Position numbers and translations under genes: made by a program
The notes under the pieces: model-generated
The model's input: the letters and a program-made list of their open reading frames with translations, nothing else
What the model was told of the DNA's origin: nothing
The model's database searches: none
Shown: positions 18,543 to 29,868 of the stretch, piece after piece
Position numbering within the stretch: the first letter of the stretch is position 1
How the letters are laid out: each line of letters begins with the position of its first letter
Source of the DNA: Candidatus Avelusimicrobium bubulum
GTDB taxonomy: Bacteria > Elusimicrobiota > Elusimicrobia > Elusimicrobiales > Elusimicrobiaceae
Assembly: GCA_902798835.1 (NCBI GenBank)
Contig: CADBYN010000008.1
Coordinates: forward strand, 1-37,689
Length of the DNA: 37,689 nt
Reading direction: 5' to 3'

Positions 18543-19148
18543 ATGCAAGAAAAAATAAATGCAAAAACCAATAAAGTCATCCTGAACTCGATTCAGGATC
18601 TTCAACGCTTGTTGTGGTCGTTACGTAACAGCGTGCGTGGAAGATTCCAGATCAAGTCTGGAATGACACTCTTGTTAAATAAAAGCGCCTTTACGCTCAT
18701 TGAGCTATTAGTTGTAGTTCTCATCATCGGCATTTTGGCCGCCATTGCGTTGCCACAATATCAAAAAGCCATAGACAAAACAAAGTATAACCAACTGAAG
18801 ATTCTTATGGTACAAGCTGTGCGCGAACAACACCTCTTCTTTTTGGAACACGGACAATATACACAACTACTATCGGATCTTGAAACGTTCAAAGGATGGA
18901 ACTCCGTTACCAACAATACGGAACATTTCCGCTCTCCCAACAACAAATTGAATTGTGGAATACATACCTACAATGGGGGTTTTCATTGCAATATTCTCGG
19001 TAACTCAATGTGGTTAGAACTTAATTATCGAGGACTATCAAAAAACGGCTCTTGTTTTGCATATCAAGAAAAAAACAAAAAAATATGTGAATCAATTGGT
19101 GCGATATGTCCTGAAAATAGTTTAATTTGCTCTCTTGCTTTTTGGTAA
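18543..19148 (+). CDS. Type IV pilin / pseudopilin with abnormally long leader
   Basis: The mature N-terminus FTLIELLVVVLIIGILAAIALPQYQKA is the class III prepilin helix that inserts in the inner membrane and assembles into a pilus or type II secretion pseudopilus (motif starts at residue 50, Glu at +5). Residue -1 is Ala (KSA|FTL) rather than Gly. A short globular part with several cysteines follows; total 201 residues. The start at 18543 is chosen because AAGGAG lies 6 bases upstream. It gives a 49-residue leader, far above the usual 5-25, because a repeat (18576-18667) is inserted in frame. An internal ATG at 18663 would give a 9-residue leader but has no ribosome site. Confidence 0.85.
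   Translation: MQEKINAKTNKVILNSIQDLQRLLWSLRNSVRGRFQIKSGMTLLLNKSAFTLIELLVVVLIIGILAAIALPQYQKAIDKTKYNQLKILMVQAVREQHLFFLEHGQYTQLLSDLETFKGWNSVTNNTEHFRSPNNKLNCGIHTYNGGFHCNILGNSMWLELNYRGLSKNGSCFAYQEKNKKICESIGAICPENSLICSLAFW
18576..18667. repeat. Double-hairpin palindromic repeat inserted in the pilin leader
   Basis: The unit begins GTCAT and ends ATGAC. It holds two perfect 8-bp hairpins with 5-base loops: 18579-18586/18592-18599 and 18644-18651/18657-18664. The sequence style (GTCATCCTGAA... ...TCTGGAATGAC) resembles dispersed palindromic elements of several bacterial groups, including the Rickettsia elements that insert in frame into genes; this likeness is from memory. It encodes residues 12-42 of the pilin precursor. 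No second copy is visible in the window. Confidence 0.7.
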
Positions 19149-19171
19149 GTAAGAATCTCTTTCATCAAAAA

Positions 19172-19201
19172 ACCCGCCCCTAGCTAATTCCAGGGGCGGG
19201 T
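19172..19201. terminator. Bidirectional terminator between pilin and gyrA
   Basis: A perfect 10-bp GC-rich stem pairs 19172-19181 with 19192-19201, with a 10-base loop. An A run precedes it (a T run for the minus strand) and T-rich sequence follows, so it can serve both converging genes. Confidence 0.9.
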
Positions 19202-19226
19202 AAAGTTTTTCTTTCAGACGAGTCGA

Positions 19227-21755
19227 TTATTTGGCTTCTGCCGTTTCCTCTTCTTCGTCTTCATCCTTCACAACCGGCGCGATACGGGCGATTTTATCGC
19301 CGTCTTCCATACGCGCGAGCGTGACGCCTTGGGCGTTGCGGCCAACGGAACGGATGTCTGCACAGCGCAAGCGGATGGTCATACCCTTTTCGGTAATGAT
19401 CATGAGGTCTTTGCTCTCGTCGACAAGTTTAATACCTACGACCTTGCCGTTGCGCGCTGAGGTCTTAATGGTAATGACCCCTACGCCGCCGCGGTGTTGG
19501 CGTTTGTATTCGCTAAACTCGGTACGTTTCCCGAATCCGTTTTCGCACACAGAAAGCACGTCAGGTTGAGCGCCGTCGTTAGGTGCTTGTTCCATCCCCA
19601 CTACGATGTCGCCTTCTTCCAAGCTAATGGCGCGTACGCCGCGGGCTTGGCGGCCCATGGAGCGCACTTCGTTTTCGTCAAAGCGGATGGATTTACCGTT
19701 TTGGGTAGCCACAATGATATCGCTCTTACCGTGTGTCATTTGCGCGCTGATAAGCACGTCGCCTTCGTCTAAGCCAATAGCAATAATGCCACTGCGGCGG
19801 ATGTGTTCAAACTCGCTAAGTTCTACACGTTTGATGGTACCCAAGCGGGTGCACAGCGTGAGGTATGCTTTTTCGCTATTGTCTTTGGTAGAGCTGTTAA
19901 AGTCCTCAATGGCCAGCGTGGAAGTTACTTTTTCCTCGCCGGTAAGTTGCAAGAGATTCACGAGCGCCTTGCCCTTAGACATGCGGTTTCCCTCGGGGAT
20001 TTCAAAGGCACGCAGCGGGAACGCACGCCCGCGGTTGGTGAACATCAAGATGGTAGCGTGCGAAGAAGTAATGAACAAGTTCTCCATAAAATCTTCTTCT
20101 TTGGTTTTGCTGCCGATGATACCTTTGCCGCCGCGGTTTTGGCTGCGGTACGTGGAAAGCGGAATACGTTTGGCATAACCGTCGTTAGAGATGGTAATCA
20201 CCACATCTTCCTTCTCGATGAAATCTTCCATGGAGAAGTCTTCCATGTCCGGGCCGATTTTCGTGCGGCGCGGGTCATCAAAATCTTTTTTGAGCTGTTT
20301 TAATTCGTCCACAATGATGTCTAAAATCTTTTGCGGATTGGCCAAGATAGACTGCAGGTCCGCAATTAACTTTAAGAGGTCTTTGCGCTCGTTTTCAATA
20401 GCCAACGCGGAAAGTTGCGTGAGCTGATGTAAACGCATATCCAAGATGGCTTGTGCTTGCACTTCGGTAAGCGTAAAGCGTTTCATCAAAGTAAACTTGG
20501 CCTCGGTGGGGTCTTTGGCACCGCGGATAATGGCCACTACTTCGTCCATATTCGCAATGGCAACGAGCAACCCGTTCAAAATGTGTTCGCGTTTCTGCGC
20601 TTTGTTGAGGTCAAATTTCGTGCGGTTGGTGACAATTTCTTGACGGTGTTTTACGTACGCCTTCATCACTTCTTTCAAAGAAAGCACACGGGGGCGTCCG
20701 TCGACAATCGCGAGCATATTGACCGGGAAGGACGTTTGCAATTGCGTATGTTTAAAAAGGTGATTGAGCACTACTTGGGCGTTGCCGTCGCGTTTTACTT
20801 CAATGACCAAACGCATACCACGGCGGTCCGACTCATCGCGGATATCGGCAATATCGGTCACTTTTTTATCGCGCACGAGGCCGACAATACTTTCAATCAA
20901 AGAGGTTTTGTTTACTTGATACGGAATAGCCGTTACCACAATGGCTTGGCGGCCGCCTTTGCGTTCTTCGATTTCGGTATCGGCTTGCACTTTTACGCTG
21001 CCGTGACCGGTTTCAAAATACTCGTAAATGGCTTTGGTACCGCGGATCGTAGCCCCTGTGGGGAAGTCCGGCCCTTTGATGATTTTCATCATCTCTTTGG
21101 TGGTAATATCGGGGTTTTTAATGTAGGCAATAATTCCGTCGCACACTTCGCCCAAATTATGGGTCGGGATGTTCGTGGCCATACCTACTGCGATACCCGC
21201 TGAACCGTTGACTAATAAAGCCGGAAGTTTACCCGGCAATACGGACGGTTCTAACAAAGAGCCGTCGTAATTGGGAATCATTTTGACGGTATCTTTATCC
21301 AGGTCATCAAGCATGGTATCGGAAACTTTGGCCAAGCGACACTCCGTATAACGCATAGCCGCGGCGGAGTCTCCGTCAATAGAACCGAAGTTTCCCTGTC
21401 CGTCCACTAACGGCGCGCGGATGGAAAAATCTTGCGCCATACGCACTAGCGTATCGTATACGGCCGTATCTCCGTGCGGGTGATATTTACCGAGTACGTC
21501 CCCTACTACACGGGCCGATTTCTTGTACGGACGGTTGTATTTTAAGCCCATTTCGTTCATGGAATACAACACACGGCGGTGCACCGGTTTTAGACCGTCG
21601 CGCACGTCGGGCAAAGCACGCCCTACAATGACGCTCATGGCGTAGTCAATGTAGTACGAACGCATTTCCGTAGCTACGTCACGTTGTTCAATATTTCCAA
21701 ATAAATCTACGTTTACATTTACGTTTTGTGTCGAGTTATTTAGTTCTTCACTCAT
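19227..21755 (-). CDS. gyrA: DNA gyrase subunit A
   Basis: GyrA cuts and rejoins DNA during negative supercoiling. The active tyrosine is Y136 in [10 protein letters not shown]. The quinolone-determining segment is [17 protein letters not shown]: Thr (T97) stands at the position of E. coli Ser83, and the Asp of Asp87 is kept (D101). The C-terminal beta-pinwheel repeats contain the GyrA box QNRGGKG (QRGGKG-type), which marks it as gyrase rather than ParC. It has 842 residues and an acidic Glu-rich tail. It follows gyrB by 21 bases. Confidence 0.98.
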   Translation of the reverse strand: MSEELNNSTQNVNVNVDLFGNIEQRDVATEMRSYYIDYAMSVIVGRALPDVRDGLKPVHRRVLYSMNEMGLKYNRPYKKSARVVGDVLGKYHPHGDTAVYDTLVRMAQDFSIRAPLVDGQGNFGSIDGDSAAAMRYTECRLAKVSDTMLDDLDKDTVKMIPNYDGSLLEPSVLPGKLPALLVNGSAGIAVGMATNIPTHNLGEVCDGIIAYIKNPDITTKEMMKIIKGPDFPTGATIRGTKAIYEYFETGHGSVKVQADTEIEERKGGRQAIVVTAIPYQVNKTSLIESIVGLVRDKKVTDIADIRDESDRRGMRLVIEVKRDGNAQVVLNHLFKHTQLQTSFPVNMLAIVDGRPRVLSLKEVMKAYVKHRQEIVTNRTKFDLNKAQKREHILNGLLVAIANMDEVVAIIRGAKDPTEAKFTLMKRFTLTEVQAQAILDMRLHQLTQLSALAIENERKDLLKLIADLQSILANPQKILDIIVDELKQLKKDFDDPRRTKIGPDMEDFSMEDFIEKEDVVITISNDGYAKRIPLSTYRSQNRGGKGIIGSKTKEEDFMENLFITSSHATILMFTNRGRAFPLRAFEIPEGNRMSKGKALVNLLQLTGEEKVTSTLAIEDFNSSTKDNSEKAYLTLCTRLGTIKRVELSEFEHIRRSGIIAIGLDEGDVLISAQMTHGKSDIIVATQNGKSIRFDENEVRSMGRQARGVRAISLEEGDIVVGMEQAPNDGAQPDVLSVCENGFGKRTEFSEYKRQHRGGVGVITIKTSARNGKVVGIKLVDESKDLMIITEKGMTIRLRCADIRSVGRNAQGVTLARMEDGDKIARIAPVVKDEDEEEETAEAK

Positions 21756-21776
21756 ACTTCAAATCTCCTAAAACGA

Positions 21777-24251
<2,475 letters not shown>

Positions 24252-24272
24252 CTAGAACTCCTTTATCTCCAA

Positions 24273-24569
24273 CTAAATAATCTCAATATGTTTAATCCAC
24301 GGTGTTTCAAAATGTTTATTTAATTCCCGTATAAGTTCTCGTCTTTTTCCGGTAAGTTCATTTTTTGCCACCGAGACTTTTACTTGTACATATAAGGTGT
24401 CTTTCTTTACGGCATGTAACACCCAAAAACGACCTTTATTGCCAACTAGTTTTCCCCATGCGTAATCTAAAATCATCAACCTGTTTAACGTCTTAGAGAG
24501 AGGATTAAACTGGTTGCTTAAGTCTTTACTTGTATACCATTGTTTTTTAGGGGACTGACCAAATTTCAT
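24273..24569 (-). CDS. DciA-like protein (DUF721), putative helicase-loading factor
   Basis: The 98-residue protein fits the small DUF721/DciA family in size and position, between dnaN and gyrB. A helical N-terminal half (about residues 20-45, with LNRLMILDYAWGKLVG) precedes a beta-rich part, DTLYVQVKVSVAKNELT. That part corresponds to the family's G-x-L-x-V-x(2)-S-x(2)-W/A-x2-EL pattern. DciA assists loading of the replicative helicase DnaB in many bacteria. Its ATG overlaps the dnaN stop by 1 base. The recF gene usual at this place is absent. The assignment rests on size, pattern and neighbours. Confidence 0.7.
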   Translation of the reverse strand: MKFGQSPKKQWYTSKDLSNQFNPLSKTLNRLMILDYAWGKLVGNKGRFWVLHAVKKDTLYVQVKVSVAKNELTGKRRELIRELNKHFETPWIKHIEII

Positions 24570-25678
24570 TAGGCTCTCATTGGCATAATGACATACTTAA
24601 AATTCTTTTCCCCTACTGGTTCAATAAGTACCGGCTGAGAAGCATTTACAAATGCAAACGATACTTTATCGGTTTGCACATTTTTAAGTACGTCAATAAT
24701 ATATTGCGGTTTAAAATTAGCTTCAAAAGCCTCCCCCTTGTATTCCACGGGAAGTTCGTCGGTAAAGTCCATATTTTGTGAATTGGAAGATACTGTAAGT
24801 ACATTATTTTCTACTTTGTATTTTACAATGCTGCCAAATTCCCCGGCACACAGAGCAGCCCGACGAGTAGAAGCTAATAATTCTTTTACAAAAGACTCAA
24901 ATTGAATAGCAGTTTTAGTAGGAATAACCTGTTTATAGTTGGGAAAATTTCCCTCAATTAAACGTGAAATAAAGGTGGTATCTTTCATAATAAAACTTAC
25001 TTGATTGGCCGCCACATTTACCTGAATTTTATCTTCCTTGCCTGGTTTAGCAATTGAAATAAACCGACATACTTCATTTAAAATTTTAGTAGGAATAATA
25101 ATTTTAAATTCCTGGCTGCCCGGTAAAGCTTCTTGGGTGGCTACTGCCAAGCGTCCACCATCGGTAGCTACGACTTCAAAACTTTCAGCTGAATTATTCC
25201 ACAACAGACCATTTAAAATATAACGCGTTTCCTGTGTGGAAGCCGAAAAAGCTGTTTTTTCGACCATTTTTTGTAAAAGAAGAGGATCTAATTCTAAACT
25301 GCCGGCACGCTCAATTTCCGGAATAGCTGGGTATTCCGATTTAGGGGTTCCCATCACCCAAAATTTACTTTTACCCGATTTAACATGAAATTTATTATTT
25401 TCATCACTTTGTAAATGAATTTCTTTATCGTCTGCTAAATTTTTAATAATGTCCGAAAATTCTTTCAAAGGAACCGTAATACTTCCCTCTTCTTCAATTT
25501 CGGCCGGTACATAGTGCACAGTTGCCATCTCCATATCCGTACGTACCAGTTTTAACTTCCCTTTGTGTGTTTCTAATAAAAAGTTATGCAAAATAGGTAA
25601 TGTCGTGCGGGCAGACACTCCCGAAGAAACAATTTGTATTCCTTCCAACAAAGTGGCTTTAGTAATATTTATTTTCAT
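24569..25678 (-). CDS. dnaN: DNA polymerase III beta sliding clamp
   Basis: The clamp encircles DNA and tethers polymerase. Three repeated domains of about 120 residues are seen. Family motifs are near-canonical, for example LPILHNFLLET near residue 27, SASTQETRYILNGLLW and ATDGGRLAVA in domain two, and VIMPMRA at the C-terminus (canonical end VxMPMR(L)). The start is moved to 25678, because the AAGGA is 5 bases from that ATG but abuts the earlier ATG at 25684; this gives 369 residues. It is followed directly by the DciA-like gene. Confidence 0.97.
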   Translation of the reverse strand: MKINITKATLLEGIQIVSSGVSARTTLPILHNFLLETHKGKLKLVRTDMEMATVHYVPAEIEEEGSITVPLKEFSDIIKNLADDKEIHLQSDENNKFHVKSGKSKFWVMGTPKSEYPAIPEIERAGSLELDPLLLQKMVEKTAFSASTQETRYILNGLLWNNSAESFEVVATDGGRLAVATQEALPGSQEFKIIIPTKILNEVCRFISIAKPGKEDKIQVNVAANQVSFIMKDTTFISRLIEGNFPNYKQVIPTKTAIQFESFVKELLASTRRAALCAGEFGSIVKYKVENNVLTVSSNSQNMDFTDELPVEYKGEAFEANFKPQYIIDVLKNVQTDKVSFAFVNASQPVLIEPVGEKNFKYVIMPMRA

Positions 25679-25718
25679 ACTCATCCTTAATAATATGTTC
25701 TGTTAATTATGTTACTTT

Positions 25719-25862
25719 TGTGGATTACACAATACAACTTTATTTATCAATTTGTGCATAACTGCTACAAATTACACACATTATTCACTTTTACAAATCT
25801 TATCAGCAACGCTTCAGTACTTATATACTACCTTTTCACAATTTATTCACTACTTATCCACA
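25719..25862. other. Candidate oriC: DnaA-box cluster between dnaN and dnaA
   Basis: This AT-rich spacer holds a perfect box TTATCCACA at 25854-25862 and a TTATGCACA box on the minus strand at 25761-25753. A near match TAATCCACA lies on the minus strand at 25727-25719. TTATTCACT occurs at 25781-25789 and 25843-25851, and TTACACACA at 25772-25780. Boxes spaced in an AT-rich gap beside dnaA are the usual mark of a bacterial origin. Transcription switches direction near here. The dnaN promoter must also lie in this stretch but is not clear. Confidence 0.55.
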
Positions 25863-27220
25863 CCCTTAATATCTGCAATAATTTGGTTAATTTCTGCGGT
25901 AAAAAAGGGATCAGTAGTTATTTTTTCTTTTACCAAATCGCGTGCATGGACCACTGTACTGTGGTCGCGGTTAAATTCGCGGCCAATTTCCGGCAGGGAT
26001 AAATCCGTTAATTCTGTAGTTAAGAACATAGCAATTTGTCGGGGCCATGCAATCGATTGTGTTTTACGTTTAGCATTAAAATCTTCCATATGAATATTAA
26101 AGTGTTTTCCCACAACTTTTTTAATCATATTCACGGAAACTGTATTTTCTTTTTCAGTAGTTAAATAATCCACTAATAATTCTTTAGCTATAGGAATCGT
26201 GGGAGTTATTCCATGTGTATTGCAATAGGTACGCAAAGTAGTTAAAGCACCTTCCAAACGTCTAACATTTGTTTGCATTCCTTCTGCCAAAAACGTAATT
26301 ACATCATCCCCTACAATAAAATTCATGGAATCGCGTTTTTGACGTAAAATAGCAATACGCGCTTCTACATTAGGATATTTAATTTCCGTACTAATACCCG
26401 ACAACAACCTTGACGATAAACGTTCATCCCACTCTAGTTGTTGCGGGGACCTGTCTGAAGAGAGAACAATTTGTTTTCCGCTTTCAAATAAAGCGTTAAA
26501 TGTGTAAAAAAAGGCGTCAGAACTGGATTGCTTATTGGATACAAATTGTATATCATCGACTAAAAAACAGTCCAAAAAACGATATTTTTTACGGAAGGCA
26601 TCCGCTGTTTTTTGAGTGATGGACTCTATATATTCGTTCACAAATTCTTCACCGGTCATATACATTACTTTCGCGGTTGGTTTTTCGCGCAAAATTTGAT
26701 TACCGATCGCTTGCAATAAGTGTGTTTTCCCTAAACCAGAATCGGAATAAATGACCAGCGGATTATTTTCTCTTGCGCCTAGTTTTGCAACAACGGCTTG
26801 AGCTGCTTTATAAGCAAAACGGTTCGACGGAGTTTCAATGAAATTATCAAAGGTATAACCGGGATTAAAATGCGATAAAAAAGGGTTGATTGTTTGCGTA
26901 GTAGCAGGGGTCGGTTCCACGGCAGGAATAACATCCTTCTCATTGGAGATAGACGGCCTGGGAGTTTCCACAACAGCAATATTGTATGTTACTGTAATCT
27001 GTGTTCCGGTATGTTTTAAAAAAGCATCCTTTAAAATAGATTCATAACGGTCGTGAATTACTTTTTCCCAAGCAGCATTCGGGATCGTAACCGTTAGCAA
27101 ATTATTATCAAAGGAAAAACCAGCTGATTTAAACCACAAATCGTATGTTTCTTTACCGATAATTTGTTCTACTTCTTGAAAAATAGATACTAATACGGGG
27201 TTATTTTGAAAGTTATCCAC
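25850..27220 (-). CDS. dnaA: Chromosomal replication initiator DnaA
   Basis: DnaA binds origin boxes and opens the duplex. Domain I is at residues 1-80, and a Pro/Thr-rich linker precedes [17 protein letters not shown]. The AAA+ domain has the Walker [12 protein letters not shown], where the first Gly of the usual GGxGLGKT is Ser, and the Walker [10 protein letters not shown]. The C-terminal box-binding signature is [21 protein letters not shown]. It has 456 residues. The start codon is GTG, with AAGGA 8 bases upstream, and a perfect DnaA box overlaps it. Confidence 0.98.
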   Translation of the reverse strand: MDNFQNNPVLVSIFQEVEQIIGKETYDLWFKSAGFSFDNNLLTVTIPNAAWEKVIHDRYESILKDAFLKHTGTQITVTYNIAVVETPRPSISNEKDVIPAVEPTPATTQTINPFLSHFNPGYTFDNFIETPSNRFAYKAAQAVVAKLGARENNPLVIYSDSGLGKTHLLQAIGNQILREKPTAKVMYMTGEEFVNEYIESITQKTADAFRKKYRFLDCFLVDDIQFVSNKQSSSDAFFYTFNALFESGKQIVLSSDRSPQQLEWDERLSSRLLSGISTEIKYPNVEARIAILRQKRDSMNFIVGDDVITFLAEGMQTNVRRLEGALTTLRTYCNTHGITPTIPIAKELLVDYLTTEKENTVSVNMIKKVVGKHFNIHMEDFNAKRKTQSIAWPRQIAMFLTTELTDLSLPEIGREFNRDHSTVVHARDLVKEKITTDPFFTAEINQIIADIKGVDK

Positions 27221-27221
27221 A
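27213..27221 (+). promoter_or_regulatory. DnaA box overlapping the dnaA start codon
   Basis: TTATCCACA (perfect consensus) covers the GTG start codon of dnaA, 29 bases downstream of its -10. DnaA bound here could block its own expression, as known for dnaA autoregulation elsewhere. Confidence 0.65.
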
Positions 27222-27249
27222 AGTGACTTCCTTAAAAAGACTTTTATTT

Positions 27250-27278
27250 ATATTACCACTTATTGAGCATTTGGTCAA
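27250..27278 (-). promoter_or_regulatory. dnaA promoter
   Basis: On the minus strand TTGACC (27278-27273) and TAATAT (27255-27250) are 17 bases apart, with a leader of about 20-25 bases to the GTG at 27220. Confidence 0.7.
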
Positions 27279-27307
27279 TGGTCAAAAATATCAAAAAGGC
27301 TCATAAA

Positions 27308-27338
27308 GGCCTAAAAACGGGGATTTAGGCCATTTTTT
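27308..27338. repeat. Terminator-like palindrome between dnaA and the superoxide reductase gene
   Basis: A perfect 8-bp stem GGCCTAAA/TTTAGGCC (27308-27315 with 27324-27331) is followed by a run of six T (27333-27338) on the plus strand. No plus-strand gene lies upstream that it could terminate: dnaA is divergent. It may stop antisense transcripts leaving the dnaA gene, or act in origin function. Confidence 0.6.
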
Positions 27339-27440
27339 CAAAAAATAGCACCCGGGGTATTAAAAAAATGAAAAATGGGTTTATGTGGCGTTTTTTGGCA
27401 AACTAATTATTTTTTGGCCTATGCGAATGTTTACAACCTA

Positions 27441-27449
27441 TGATATAAT
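27441..27449 (+). promoter_or_regulatory. Extended -10 promoter for the superoxide reductase operon
   Basis: TGATATAAT is a perfect extended -10. No good -35 is seen. It leaves a leader of about 37 bases to the start codon at 27493. Confidence 0.55.
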
Positions 27450-27492
27450 AAAAAGGCAAAAAGTAGGAAAATTTCTTAAAAAGAGGGCCAAA

Positions 27493-27879
27493 ATGACTAA
27501 CTTACATGAAATTTATAAATGCAGTGTATGCGGAAATATGGTAGAAGTAGTCCACGCCGCTGCGGGAGAACTTGTTTGTTGCGGCAAACCGATGCATAAA
27601 ATGGTAGCGGGCGAAACGGATGGCGCGGCCGAGAAACACGTACCGGTTTTAGAAAAGATCGACGGTGGATACCTTGTCAAAGTAGGCTCTGTGCCTCACC
27701 CGGCTACGCCCGAACATCACATCGAGTGGATCGAAGTAATTTGCAATCAGTGCCACCAGGTACAACGCGCCTACATTAAACCCGGCGACCCGGCGCAGGC
27801 AACTTTCAAAACCTGCTCGGACGATGTAACCGCACGCGAATATTGCAATTTACACGGGCTTTGGCAAAGCAAAAAATAA
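27493..27879 (+). CDS. dfx: Desulfoferrodoxin (two-iron superoxide reductase)
   Basis: It reduces superoxide to peroxide without making O2, a defence of anaerobes, in the cytoplasm. The N-terminal desulforedoxin-type iron site has C10, C13, C29 and C30. The catalytic site has the His4-Cys set H49, H69, H75, C118 and H121 and the E47-K48 pair, nearly identical in numbering to the characterised Desulfarculus baarsii enzyme. It has 128 residues. The start at 27493 is chosen for the GAGGG 5 bases upstream; earlier in-frame starts add an unrelated hydrophobic stretch. It heads a set of four genes for O2/NO defence. Confidence 0.95.
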   Translation: MTNLHEIYKCSVCGNMVEVVHAAAGELVCCGKPMHKMVAGETDGAAEKHVPVLEKIDGGYLVKVGSVPHPATPEHHIEWIEVICNQCHQVQRAYIKPGDPAQATFKTCSDDVTAREYCNLHGLWQSKK

Positions 27880-27927
27880 TATAATGTAAAAAATCCCCGC
27901 GCGTTCGGCGAGGGCAAGGAGAAATAC

Positions 27928-29121
27928 ATGAAAGCTTTGCAGATTTCCCCCCACGTTTATTGGGTGGGAGCGATTGATTGGAACTTGCGCGATTTCCATG
28001 GCTATGCCACTACGCGCGGCACGACGTATAATGCCTATTTAGTTTTGGGCAAAAAACCCACACTTATTGACACGGTAAAAAAGGCGTTTTACCCCGAGAT
28101 GCTCTCTCGTATTAAAAGCGTGATTGATCCCAAGCAAATTGAAATAATTGTTTCCAATCACGCGGAGATGGACCACTCCGGCGCGCTTGAGCAGGCTGTG
28201 GCTGATTTTGAGCCGTCCGCTGTGTACGCATCGGCGATGGGTGTGAAAAATCTCATCGCGCAGCTCCATCCTTCTTTTGAAATCAAAGCCGTCAAAACCG
28301 GCGATAAAATCGACCTGGGAGACGACACGTTATCTTTCGTCGAAGCACGCATGCTGCATTGGCCGGATAGTATGCTGGCGTATTTAGAAAAAGAAAATGT
28401 TCTTTTTACTAACGACGTTTTTGGGATGCACTTGGCTACATCGAAACTTTTTGATGATGAGAACGACGAAAATATTTGGATGCAAGAGGCGCGCAAATAT
28501 TACGCAAACATTATTTTGCCGTATAGCGATATTGTCATGCGCTTTTTAGCACAAGTACAACAAATGGGTCTTTCTCCCAAGATCATTGCGCCGGATCACG
28601 GGTTTGTGTGGCGCAAAGATCCGTCCAGCATTGTCAAACTCTACGGAGAATTTGCGGCTCAAAAACCGACGAATAAAGCCGTCATCGTATATGATACGAT
28701 GTGGGGCAGCACCGAGAAAATGGCCCAAGCCATCGCCGACGGACTACGTCAAAATGGTACGACGGTGCAGCTGATGTCCATGCACGCGTGTCACCGCAGC
28801 GACGTGATTACCGAGCTGTTAGACGCGGGGGCAATTCTCGTCGGTACGCCGGTATTAAATAGCAATATATATCCGGCCATGGCCGATGTACTTTGCTACT
28901 TAAAAGGACTCAAAAAGAAAAATTTAATCGGTGCGGCGTTTGGCTCGTACGGATGGAACGGCGCTCCTATCGACGGTGTAACAAAAATGCTCGAAGAAAT
29001 GGGCGTGGAGATTGTTTCCCAGGCGCTGAAATGTTGTTTTGTGCCCGACGAAAACATGCTCACCCAATGCGAAGAGCTGGGCAAGTTAGTCAGCCAAAAA
29101 TTAGCGGAGAAACTAAACTAA
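27928..29121 (+). CDS. Flavodiiron protein (rubredoxin:oxygen/NO oxidoreductase)
   Basis: FprA-type enzymes reduce O2 to water or NO to N2O with electrons from rubredoxin. The N-terminal metallo-beta-lactamase-like domain (1-250) holds the di-iron ligands H78, E80, D82 and H83 (SNHAEMDHSG), H144 (MLHWPD), D163 (NDVFGMH) and H224 (APDHGF). The C-terminal flavodoxin domain begins near residue 252 with YDTMWGSTEKMA for FMN binding. It has 397 residues. A strong AAGGAG precedes the start. Rubredoxin and a flavin reductase follow, which gives a complete electron route. Confidence 0.96.
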   Translation: MKALQISPHVYWVGAIDWNLRDFHGYATTRGTTYNAYLVLGKKPTLIDTVKKAFYPEMLSRIKSVIDPKQIEIIVSNHAEMDHSGALEQAVADFEPSAVYASAMGVKNLIAQLHPSFEIKAVKTGDKIDLGDDTLSFVEARMLHWPDSMLAYLEKENVLFTNDVFGMHLATSKLFDDENDENIWMQEARKYYANIILPYSDIVMRFLAQVQQMGLSPKIIAPDHGFVWRKDPSSIVKLYGEFAAQKPTNKAVIVYDTMWGSTEKMAQAIADGLRQNGTTVQLMSMHACHRSDVITELLDAGAILVGTPVLNSNIYPAMADVLCYLKGLKKKNLIGAAFGSYGWNGAPIDGVTKMLEEMGVEIVSQALKCCFVPDENMLTQCEELGKLVSQKLAEKLN

Positions 29122-29630
29122 TGGACGCGTGCATTTGCCAAAGTTTAAATGAATTTTCCTACGGGTTATATATTGTTACATCTTCCGACGGGGAAACGAA
29201 GAACGGACTGATTGTAAACACAGCTTTTCAAGTGTCGGCCGATCCAGCTAAAATAGCCGTGTGTGTTTGCAAAAACAGTTTTACGCACGACGTAATTTTG
29301 AAAAGTAATGTCTTTGCTGTGATGCCTTTGGAGCAAGAAACGCCGATGGTGTTTATCGGCAATTTTGGGTTTCGCACGGGGCGCAATTTTGATAAATTTG
29401 CTAAAGTAGCTTGTACCCGCGGAGAAACGGGTTCTCCTGTCGTGCAAGAGCATGCTCTTTCGTGCGTAGAAGCGCGCGTGGAACAAACCGTCGACGTAGG
29501 AACGCACACGCTCTTTATTGGCAAGGTTGTAGCCGGACAAATTTTTAAGACGCAAGGCACCCCTTTAACGTATGAATATTATCATACGGTGATTAAGGGA
29601 AAAACCCCCGCTGGGGCAACTCATTTATAG
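29121..29630 (+). CDS. Flavin reductase-like FMN-binding protein
   Basis: The start at 29121 overlaps the flavodiiron stop by 1 base, so translation is coupled; longer upstream reading lies inside that gene. The 169-residue split-barrel domain shows GLYIVTSSDGETKNGLIVNTAFQVSADP near the N-terminus, in the style of the flavin reductase domain family. VCVCKNSFTH and FAVMPLEQETP follow. In Moorella-type high-molecular-weight rubredoxin this domain is fused to rubredoxin and passes electrons from NAD(P)H to the flavodiiron protein. Here the two parts are adjacent separate genes. Confidence 0.85.
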   Translation: MDACICQSLNEFSYGLYIVTSSDGETKNGLIVNTAFQVSADPAKIAVCVCKNSFTHDVILKSNVFAVMPLEQETPMVFIGNFGFRTGRNFDKFAKVACTRGETGSPVVQEHALSCVEARVEQTVDVGTHTLFIGKVVAGQIFKTQGTPLTYEYYHTVIKGKTPAGATHL

Positions 29631-29639
29631 GAGAAAATT

Positions 29640-29798
29640 ATGGTGAAATATGTATGCGAAATATGTGGTTATGTGTATGATCCCGCCGTCGGGGATCCGG
29701 CCAACGGAGTGGAACCCGGAACGGCGTGGGAAAACGTGCCGGAAGGCTGGATGTGCCCGGTTTGCGGTGTAGGCAAGGACCAATTTAAAGCTGCCTAA
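29640..29798 (+). CDS. Rubredoxin (52 aa)
   Basis: This small gene encodes a one-iron electron carrier. The four iron ligands are C6, C9, C39 and C42 ([11 protein letters not shown] and [13 protein letters not shown]). The conserved [14 protein letters not shown] segment matches classical rubredoxin. TAGGAG lies 7 bases upstream of the ATG. It lies 9 bases after the flavin reductase gene, and a terminator follows at once. It should deliver electrons to the flavodiiron protein and to superoxide reductase. Confidence 0.98.
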   Translation: MVKYVCEICGYVYDPAVGDPANGVEPGTAWENVPEGWMCPVCGVGKDQFKAA

Positions 29799-29819
29799 TT
29801 TTTTCAACGCAAACAATAA

Positions 29820-29847
29820 ATCCCCCGATAATACCGGGGGATTTTTT
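29820..29847 (+). terminator. Terminator of the oxidative-defence operon
   Basis: An 8-bp stem pairs 29820-29827 with 29835-29842, with a 7-base loop and T residues to 29847. It lies 22 bases after the rubredoxin stop. Confidence 0.9.
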
Positions 29848-29868
29848 AATTTTTATTTGACAAATAAA

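Noticed and set aside
20451-21203. Long plus-strand frame of 250 codons opposite gyrA
   Set aside because: It is entirely antisense to the well-conserved gyrA, has no ribosome site and a composition typical of a complementary-strand shadow.
27385-27492. Longer superoxide reductase starting at 27385
   Set aside because: The extension covers the probable promoter and has no similarity to desulfoferrodoxin; the ATG at 27493 has GAGGG upstream.
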